NCBI GenBank assembly: GCA_018065815.1
Contig: JAGHSP010000417.1
Span: forward strand, 1 to 5,690
Direction: 5' to 3'
Source: Candidatus Sodaliphilus limicaballi
GTDB taxonomy: Bacteria; Bacteroidota; Bacteroidia; Bacteroidales; Muribaculaceae
Length of the DNA: 5,690 bases
The notes below the pieces were generated by a model. It was not told the origin of the DNA, searched no databases, and saw only the letters and a program-made list of their open reading frames with translations. The first letter of the stretch is position 1. Each line of letters begins with the position of its first letter. The position numbers and the translations under genes were made by a program. Positions 1-4,196 of the stretch are shown here, piece after piece.

Positions 1-26
1 CTATTATAGTAACTGAATGAATAGAC

Positions 27-1283
27 TCACATGTTGAGTAGCCACTTCCATAGTGGCATGACATGGATCGCTTTGCCTTCGGATTCCATCTCAAGTTCTT
101 CATCCTTGGTGACGATGAGGAGATTGTCGACATTCAGGGTGTGTGAGATAGCAACAAGGCCGTTAACCTCTCTTTTCCTGGTTTCCTCGTCAGTAATAGA
201 ATAGGACACCTGGATTGCCATTCCCTGATCTGGAACATAGAAATCAACTTCAGTTTTTGGAGTATTGTAGAAATAACAGTCCTCGCCATACTTGTGGCGC
301 AGATTGATAGCAACGATATTCTCTAACGACGAGGTGGCAGGATCGGTCAAGAACAGTCCAAGAACTCCGTTGTCAATGAAATAATATTTCTTGTTCATCT
401 CCTTGTCCTGCAGTTTTCCACAAATATTCTCGAATGGCAGAATCAACCATGATTCTTTCATGTAACAAACATAGTCGATAACAGCATCAGTGCTGATCTT
501 CTTGCCCGTTGAGGACACTATGCTTGCCATGCGGTTGAACGATAGGGGTTGCCTCACACTTTCAGCCATCTTTCTTATCAACACCTTCAGCGCGAAATTA
601 TTGCGGATGTTGTGGCGAGTAACAAGGTCGCCAAAAAAGATTCTGTTGAAAAGACTACTCAACCATTGACGCGGTGTCGTCATCATTGCAGTTTCAGGCA
701 ATCCGCCTTTTAACAGATACTCATTGGCCATGCGTACTATCTGTTTACGACTTTTGAATATAGCATTATCGTCACAGGCATCAATACCGTGGGCTTTCAT
801 GTATTCTCTAAATGAATAGGGATATACCTCTTGTATCATATATCGTCCACCCAGGGTTGTGGCAATTTCGGCCGAGAGCATCTGGGCATTGCTACCTGTG
901 ATATAGACTTGATATTTCTGGTCAGCCAAACGGCGGGCAAAACGTTCCCATCCGTCCACTATTTGTATCTCGTCAAGGAAGAACACAGGCCTCTGGTCAT
1001 ACATTTCCTCGTAACATGTCTTTATCAAGTCAAGATCAGACAATAGTAACGAGTCAATACGGTCGTCCTCAAAGTTGAAGTATAGTATCTGCTCCTTTTT
1101 ATATCCTTGCTCAATAAGTTCTGCTATACGCTGGTAAATGAGATACGACTTACCCGCATGACGAAGTCCAACCATAACATAGTTTTGCTCGTCAATAAAG
1201 GAAATATCACGCTTGACAAATTCAATACTTGTCACAAATGCCTGATATTCTGAAATAAGTTGTTTTATTACATCTTTAGTCAT
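27..1283 (-). CDS. AAA_14 / DUF4143 family ATPase
   Basis: This is a cytoplasmic P-loop ATPase of the AAA_14 plus DUF4143 type, 418 residues from the start chosen here. In numbering from the longer upstream ATG at 1322, the Walker A motif is GLRHAGKS (52-59), Walker B is VFFLDEIQ (113-120) and a sensor-1-like ITGSNA follows (141-146). The DUF4143 region (about 200-360) includes KGGLPE and ends in TEVDFYV...AIQVSY (357-374), which resembles the core of a PD-(D/E)XK fold in which the usual ExK is replaced by QVS. The family is abundant in Bacteroidales and its cellular role is not settled. The start at 1283 is preferred because a promoter -7 element lies at 1310-1317, inside the 13-codon extension. 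The gene is complete, ends in TGA, and appears to be its own transcription unit behind an operator-like palindrome. Family assignment is confident; a precise function cannot be given. Confidence 0.93.
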   Translation of the reverse strand: MTKDVIKQLISEYQAFVTSIEFVKRDISFIDEQNYVMVGLRHAGKSYLIYQRIAELIEQGYKKEQILYFNFEDDRIDSLLLSDLDLIKTCYEEMYDQRPVFFLDEIQIVDGWERFARRLADQKYQVYITGSNAQMLSAEIATTLGGRYMIQEVYPYSFREYMKAHGIDACDDNAIFKSRKQIVRMANEYLLKGGLPETAMMTTPRQWLSSLFNRIFFGDLVTRHNIRNNFALKVLIRKMAESVRQPLSFNRMASIVSSTGKKISTDAVIDYVCYMKESWLILPFENICGKLQDKEMNKKYYFIDNGVLGLFLTDPATSSLENIVAINLRHKYGEDCYFYNTPKTEVDFYVPDQGMAIQVSYSITDEETRKREVNGLVAISHTLNVDNLLIVTKDEELEMESEGKAIHVMPLWKWLLNM

Positions 1284-1309
1284 AGATATATCTCTAAGCA
1301 ATTTTGAGG

Positions 1310-1317
1310 CAAAGATA
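1310..1317 (-). promoter_or_regulatory. Promoter -7 element of the ATPase gene
   Basis: On the minus strand this reads TATCTTTG, an exact match to the Bacteroidetes -7 consensus TAnnTTTG. It is 26 bases upstream of the ATG at 1283, leaving room for a leader of about 20 bases. No good -33 TTTG is seen 19-21 bases further upstream. That position is occupied by a half-site of the TATAAACGA palindrome cluster, which would suit a regulated promoter. The match is visible; transcription from it is inferred. Confidence 0.55.
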
Positions 1318-1331
1318 ATCATTTTATCAGA

Positions 1332-1373
1332 TATAAACGATAATTTTTATATATTTTTATCGTTTATAAACGA
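1332..1373. promoter_or_regulatory. Operator-like cluster of TATAAACGA inverted repeats
   Basis: Three copies of TATAAACGA are present: 1332-1340 (plus orientation), 1360-1368 (minus) and 1365-1373 (plus). The last two overlap to form the perfect 14-base palindrome TCGTTTATAAACGA (1360-1373). The first and second form a wider inverted repeat with 12-base arms (1332-1343 and 1357-1368) around a 13-base AT-only spacer. The cluster lies just upstream of the ATPase -7 box, with the proximal half-site over the expected -33 region. It is most simply read as binding sites for a dimeric or oligomeric regulator, possibly self-regulation by the ATPase. A structured AT-rich recombination or nicking site is an alternative. 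The repeats are certain; the function is inferred. Confidence 0.6.
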
Positions 1374-1402
1374 AAGGGGCATGATTCTATAAAAGTAATT
1401 AT

Positions 1403-1421
1403 GAGGGTGTGTCAAAATGCG
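1403..1421 (+). repeat. Left terminal inverted repeat (19 bp)
   Basis: GAGGGTGTGTCAAAATGCG is an exact reverse complement of 1585-1603. The pairing stops at both outer flanks (T at 1402 against C at 1604) and at the inner side (A at 1422 against G at 1584). This gives clean 19-base ends of the kind found on DNA transposons and MITEs. Confidence 0.8.
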
Positions 1422-1434
1422 AAATCAAGTTGAG

Positions 1435-1460
1435 GTAGGGACGACACTCCCGTGTCGTCC
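1435..1460 (+). repeat. REP-like hairpin 1 with 5' GTAG
   Basis: GTAG (1435-1438) is followed directly by a perfect 9-base-pair stem, GGACGACAC (1439-1447) with GTGTCGTCC (1452-1460), around a TCCC loop. A GTAG tetranucleotide next to an imperfect or perfect hairpin is the signature of REP sequences handled by REP-associated tyrosine (Y1) transposases. A matching copy lies inverted at 1526-1551. Hairpin and GTAG are visible; the link to a RAYT enzyme is from knowledge of REP elements. Confidence 0.6.
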
Positions 1461-1462
1461 GC

Positions 1463-1479
1463 ACGCTCGAAACGAGCGT
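1463..1479 (+). repeat. Inner hairpin 2
   Basis: ACGCTCG (1463-1469) pairs perfectly with CGAGCGT (1473-1479) around an AAA loop. It sits immediately inside REP-like hairpin 1, just as hairpin 3 sits inside hairpin 4. The stem sequences of hairpins 2 and 3 differ while the 7-bp stem and 3-base loop are kept. Confidence 0.55.
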
Positions 1480-1506
1480 AAGACATTACACAATTACCAG
1501 AATATA

Positions 1507-1523
1507 AGCGTTCTAAGAACGCT
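1507..1523 (-). repeat. Inner hairpin 3
   Basis: AGCGTTC (1507-1513) pairs perfectly with GAACGCT (1517-1523) around a TAA loop. It is the structural mirror of hairpin 2 across the 27-base centre, though its sequence has diverged from it. Confidence 0.55.
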
Positions 1524-1525
1524 GC

Positions 1526-1551
1526 GGACGATACAGGAGTATCGTCCCTAC
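1526..1551 (-). repeat. REP-like hairpin 4 with 5' GTAG, inverted
   Basis: GGACGATAC (1526-1534) pairs perfectly with GTATCGTCC (1539-1547) around AGGA. Read on the minus strand it is preceded by GTAG (1548-1551). It is an inverted copy of hairpin 1, so the pair forms a REPIN-like doublet. Relative to hairpin 1, the stem pair C1445-G1454 is replaced by T1532-A1541, a compensatory change that keeps the stem intact. Confidence 0.6.
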
Positions 1552-1584
1552 CTGCTCTTGTTTTTGCATTGTACTCTACCAAAG

Positions 1585-1603
1585 CGCATTTTGACACACC
1601 CTC
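1585..1603 (-). repeat. Right terminal inverted repeat (19 bp)
   Basis: CGCATTTTGACACACCCTC is the perfect reverse complement of the left end at 1403-1421 and marks the right boundary of the 201-base element. The inner neighbour on this side (1561-1584) has about 20 bases with no counterpart on the left. They may come from a small duplication, since AATGC recurs there on the minus strand. Confidence 0.8.
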
Positions 1604-1706
1604 CTGCGGCCGCCTTTGGCGGCATTGTTTCGCTCGTCTCTCATTCCGTTCCTCACTTAGCTCCGCTTTTCTTGCTCAAAGAAGAAAGTCAGAAGGACTT
1701 TGTGTA
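1604..1706. other. Non-coding spacer with a small GC-rich hairpin
   Basis: No gene is supported between the palindromic element and the SUMF1-like stop codon. The stretch contains a perfect 6-bp GC hairpin, GCCGCC/GGCGGC with a TTT loop (1609-1623). A strongly pyrimidine-biased plus strand follows (about 1624-1680), purine-rich on the minus strand. The hairpin has only ATTGTTT after it on the plus strand and no T run on the minus strand, so it is a poor terminator. The composition differs from the flanking genes and may be part of another dispersed repeat. Confidence 0.35.
1678..1701 (-). terminator. Possible terminator after the SUMF1-like gene
   Basis: On the minus strand, just past the TAG at 1707-1709, AAAGTC and GACTTT (1696-1701 and 1685-1690) can form a 6-bp stem with a 5-base loop. 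CTTCTTT follows. The position right after the last gene of the run is suitable, but the stem is short and the U tract is interrupted. Confidence 0.3.
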
Positions 1707-2615
1707 CTAGGGTACGAGCACCAGGCGGAGGCCAGGGATGCTGGGACTGTAGTCGGGCGCGTCGTAGTTACGAAACGACGAGCGACAGTACCCCGCATCG
1801 AAGAACCCACCGCCACGAAACACTCGGCCAGAACCACTGCTAGGTCCAGTAGGATTGGTCTGCGAACTGCTTCTATATTTGCCATACCAATCTGAGCACC
1901 ATTCCCATACATTGCCGCTCATGTCATACAGTCCAAGTTCATTGGGCTGCTTTGTTGCCACAGCGTGAGTTTTCATTCCACTGTTACCATCATACCATGC
2001 TACATCTCCTAACTTATTGCTTCCGCTATATTGGTAGTGATTACTGTAGTTCCCGCCTCGTGCAGCGAACTCCCATTCTGCTTCGGTAGGAAGACGGAAG
2101 CTTTGACCTGTCATCGAGTTGAGCTTCGATATGAACTTCTGACAATCATTCCAACTTACACTTTCCACTGGAAGATTATCGCCTTTGAATTCGGATGGGT
2201 TATTGCCCATCACTGCCTTCCACAGAGCCTGGGTTACTTCTGTCTTACCGATGTAATAGTCATACGTGAGAGTAACTTGATGCGTTGGCTTTTCATAATC
2301 CAAAGGGTCTTCCATCTCAGATGTAGCACCCATGGTGAAAGTGCCGGCTTGAACATAGACCATAGGATAATTAGCACCGTTTACTGTCAGTGTTCCATTT
2401 GAATAAGACGCAGTCACTCTTGGAACTGTTGGTTTACTCTGTGGCTTCGGTTGAGTTGTTGATGCACTTTGTTTCTTCTTCGCCGGTTTCTGCGAACTAT
2501 TCTGCTTGGGGGCTGTGGTTGTCGTCTGCTGTTTCTTTTGACGAGTCACAACAGTCGTCTGAGCCGAAATGCCCAGCGAGCAGAGTAATAACAGGGATAA
2601 AAGTATTTGTTTCAT
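1707..2615 (-). CDS. Secreted SUMF1/FGE-fold domain protein
   Basis: This is a 302-residue exported protein. Residues 1-19 are a Sec signal peptide (KQILLSLLLLCSLG core, likely cleavage after ISA). The cysteine at 12 lacks a lipobox, so a soluble periplasmic or secreted protein is more likely than a lipoprotein. A Lys/Gln/Thr-rich linker (about 24-66) precedes an FGE-sulfatase (SUMF1) fold (about 80-302). Family landmarks are YVQAGTFTMG (87-96), KTEVTQALWKAVMG (124-137), RLPTEAEWEFAARGG (174-188), GNVWEWCSDWYG (234-245), RVFRGGGFF (264-272) and the terminal GLRLVL. True formylglycine-generating enzymes have two active-site cysteines in the GGS-YMCHRSYC segment. Here the matching region is GGGFFDAGYCRSS, with Asp at the first position and only one Cys, so formylglycine synthesis is unlikely. 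A binding, scaffold or substrate role is more plausible. The gene lies 15 bases after the AlbA_2 gene and is probably co-transcribed with it; the A-rich leader has no clear SD. Confidence 0.93.
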   Translation of the reverse strand: MKQILLSLLLLCSLGISAQTTVVTRQKKQQTTTTAPKQNSSQKPAKKKQSASTTQPKPQSKPTVPRVTASYSNGTLTVNGANYPMVYVQAGTFTMGATSEMEDPLDYEKPTHQVTLTYDYYIGKTEVTQALWKAVMGNNPSEFKGDNLPVESVSWNDCQKFISKLNSMTGQSFRLPTEAEWEFAARGGNYSNHYQYSGSNKLGDVAWYDGNSGMKTHAVATKQPNELGLYDMSGNVWEWCSDWYGKYRSSSQTNPTGPSSGSGRVFRGGGFFDAGYCRSSFRNYDAPDYSPSIPGLRLVLVP

Positions 2616-2630
2616 TGCTATTTTGTTTTT

Positions 2631-4112
2631 TTATTTGTCAAGTATTTCCCAATGACCACTATAACCACTGCCAACATATTTTACGTTTGGCAATTTTGAT
2701 ATATGGCGCTTAATAGTTTTTGATGACACTTTCGCTACAGCAGCAAGTTCATCGGTAGTAATCTTTGGATTTTCTGTAAGTTGTTTAATTATCCAAGCAT
2801 CAAGACCCGTATTGAGAGCATTATCATCTTCTTGAGGGACATTTTGAGGGTCATTATCGAGTTCTATATCACCTTGAGGGACACCTTGAGGGACACTTTT
2901 GCCCTGATTGTCCTCTTGAGGGACATGTATGTCATTCTCTTGAGGGACACTTGAGGACGTTCTCCATATTGTTGCGACAAACTTATCACGCTCGATGTCA
3001 TTGACGAGGTCGATACGTTCTCCACTCTTCAAGGCACGAGTGATGCCAGAGCCAAGTCCTCTGTATGGCATGGTCTTGGCACACAACTGAGCAGTCAATG
3101 GATTGCGCATCTCTGCCCAACCGAGTTTTATCTTGTCTATGGTCAAATCTCCCGGCAAGCAACCAGGGCTCTCAATCACGATACGATTGTCAAAAATAAG
3201 TAGCTTTACAACATCAGTTCCGAGCATCTCTCTATGAACAAGCGAATTCTGGATCAACTCTTCAAGTGCGATGCGTGAAACCTCAAGATGTCCTTCGGAA
3301 TTGAATGACTGACCATCCTGAAGATGGCGCAGATTGCCCTCACAGAAACGTAATGCCTGTTCGTATATCTCTGGGATTGTACCCTCCAGATCCACGCTAT
3401 CCCTATATTGAGTACCAGAGATTTCATTACCTACGAAGCAGACGGCCTTTATCTTAAATGCAGGACATTTCCATGTCGGCATTACACCAAAGAAGAGCAT
3501 ACCAGCAAGGGTGGCTTGTCCTTTCTCGTCGATAATACATAGGTTTTGATAGAGATTCTGCATAGGCACACCGAAATCTTCCTTACGCTTATTGAACTGA
3601 TTAAGGAAGAATCTGTCTATGAGTGATTCGCTGAGGTTTGCAACCGAAGTGTCTGGCACTCCCATTCTATCTGGATAATACTGACCAGAATCGTAGAACA
3701 TACGGAGAAGTTCGCGATTATCCTTTACCTGTCGTTTGTCTGCCCCCTGCTTCACGTATATCTCACAACCTTTCAATGTCTTGTATGGTTTGTTCGTGCC
3801 TAAGGGAACCTCAACAACAAGTACAGTCTTTCCATCTATCTCCTCTGGATAAGAGTGAATGTAAAGAGCTGGTATGATGTTGTTCTCAGCCATATTGCCC
3901 ACCTTTGACGATATTGTCTGCACATCATCATACGTCAATCCCTCAATGCGTCCGGTCTTGTCCTCAACACCGAACACGATAGATCCACCTCTGCTATTAG
4001 CAAAGGCAACCAGTTCTTTTGTTATCTTTTCGTTATCGCTCCATTGCAGTTTGAATTGCAAAGTAGAAGATTCTCCCTGAGCGATTCGCGCTTTTAATTC
4101 TTCCTTGGTCAT
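2631..4112 (-). CDS. AlbA_2 / ATPase-like / HTH transcriptional regulator (COG2865-like)
   Basis: This 493-residue protein is a putative regulator of the group often mislabelled RecG-related helicase. The N-terminal AlbA_2 (Schlafen-type) domain (about 10-130) has ESSTLQFK (14-21) and FANSRGGSIVFGVED (37-51). A middle region follows (about 145-275), then an HATPase_c_4-like domain (about 278-385) with EELIQNSLVHRE (284-295), IFDNRIVIESPG (306-317) and a glycine-rich RGLGSGI (351-357). A hydrophilic linker (388-430) carries six VPQ/DPQ repeats. A C-terminal winged-helix-like HTH (about 436-480, ITTDELAAVAKVSSKTIKRHISKL) closes it. No SF2 helicase motifs are seen, so helicase activity is not expected. 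Nucleic acid binding at both ends with an ATP-responsive centre is inferred from family knowledge. The start at 4112 fits the family N-terminus. It sits 73 bases after the kinase stop, with the micro-ORF between, and 15 bases before the SUMF1-like gene, consistent with one operon. Confidence 0.92.
   Translation of the reverse strand: MTKEELKARIAQGESSTLQFKLQWSDNEKITKELVAFANSRGGSIVFGVEDKTGRIEGLTYDDVQTISSKVGNMAENNIIPALYIHSYPEEIDGKTVLVVEVPLGTNKPYKTLKGCEIYVKQGADKRQVKDNRELLRMFYDSGQYYPDRMGVPDTSVANLSESLIDRFFLNQFNKRKEDFGVPMQNLYQNLCIIDEKGQATLAGMLFFGVMPTWKCPAFKIKAVCFVGNEISGTQYRDSVDLEGTIPEIYEQALRFCEGNLRHLQDGQSFNSEGHLEVSRIALEELIQNSLVHREMLGTDVVKLLIFDNRIVIESPGCLPGDLTIDKIKLGWAEMRNPLTAQLCAKTMPYRGLGSGITRALKSGERIDLVNDIERDKFVATIWRTSSSVPQENDIHVPQEDNQGKSVPQGVPQGDIELDNDPQNVPQEDDNALNTGLDAWIIKQLTENPKITTDELAAVAKVSSKTIKRHISKLPNVKYVGSGYSGHWEILDK
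2832..2948 (-). repeat. In-frame VPQ-coding short repeats (6 copies)
   Basis: The nonamer TTGAGGGAC (plus strand; GTCCCTCAA on the coding strand, encoding Val-Pro-Gln) occurs at 2832, 2874, 2886, 2916 and 2940. A one-base variant, TTGAGGGTC (Asp-Pro-Gln), is at 2844. Start-to-start spacings are 12, 30, 12, 30 and 24 bases, all multiples of three, so copy number can change without breaking the frame. The repeats encode the linker between the ATPase-like domain and the HTH. Confidence 0.85.
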
Positions 4113-4121
4113 ATTGCTATA

Positions 4122-4196
4122 TTACACGGTGTATTGCGTATCGATCACCTGCTGAGAATTTTTATCTTCCATTGAACTCCAGTCTTTATTGTCCAT
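4122..4196 (-). CDS. 24-codon micro-ORF or remnant of a lost gene
   Basis: An ATG at 4196 opens a frame encoding 24 residues that starts MDNKDWSS, has an internal Met at position 9 and ends IDTQYTV before TAA. It overlaps the last 11 bases of the kinase gene (ATGGACAATAA), an arrangement typical of translational coupling, and stops 9 bases before the AlbA_2 start. The internal ATG at 4172 has GGAG four bases upstream. The hydrophilic peptide resembles the beginning of a cytoplasmic protein more than a complete one. It could therefore be the head of a kinase-partner gene whose remainder was lost when the following genes arrived. A true small protein, a leader peptide or chance are the alternatives; no homology is recognised. 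Confidence 0.35.
   Translation of the reverse strand: MDNKDWSSMEDKNSQQVIDTQYTV

Larger units (their letters stand above)
1403..1603. mobile_element. MITE/REPIN-like palindromic element, 201 bp
   Basis: The ends are perfect 19-base inverted repeats: GAGGGTGTGTCAAAATGCG at 1403-1421 and its reverse complement at 1585-1603. Inside, 37-base imperfect inverted arms (1426-1462 and 1524-1560, about six mismatches) flank two smaller hairpins and a 27-base centre (1480-1506). The right side carries about 20 extra bases next to its terminal repeat. No transposase or plausible protein is encoded, and the short frames crossing it are products of the palindromes. The architecture fits a non-autonomous element moved by a transposase encoded elsewhere. 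No target-site duplication is visible directly outside the 19-base ends, so either the true ends differ or the element inserts without duplication. Folded RNA from it could also act as a bidirectional transcription barrier between the two gene units. Confidence 0.7.

Noticed and set aside
1403..1603. CRISPR array or integron attC site
   Set aside because: The repeats are inverted rather than direct with regular spacers, there is no cas or integrase gene, and the ends do not match attC core sites.
1397..1609. Target-site duplication flanking the 201-base element
   Set aside because: Left flank GTAATTAT and right flank CTGCGG share no direct repeat at the 19-base ends or with the ends shifted by one or two bases.
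1609..1623. GC-rich hairpin considered as a strong intrinsic terminator
   Set aside because: It has only ATTGTTT after it on the plus strand, where no gene ends, and no T run on the minus strand.
1412..1912. Several overlapping short frames on both strands (61 to 108 codons)
   Set aside because: They run through the palindromic element or antisense to the SUMF1-like gene, have no recognisable domains or starts, and are explained by the inverted repeats and by a frame shadowing a real gene.
2031..2713. Plus-strand frames of 123 and 107 codons
   Set aside because: They lie antisense to the strongly supported SUMF1-like and AlbA_2 genes, and their composition is that of a reverse-strand shadow.
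2631..4112. RecG helicase annotation for the AlbA_2 protein
   Set aside because: No helicase Walker A or DExH motifs are present; the similarity is to the AlbA_2 plus HATPase_c_4 group that is often mislabelled this way.
2614..4120. Shared ATTGCTAT (plus strand) at the starts of the SUMF1-like and AlbA_2 genes
   Set aside because: Both copies fall in the short A-rich leader just before the ATG. Eight bases in such biased sequence can recur by chance, and no dyad or promoter element is associated.
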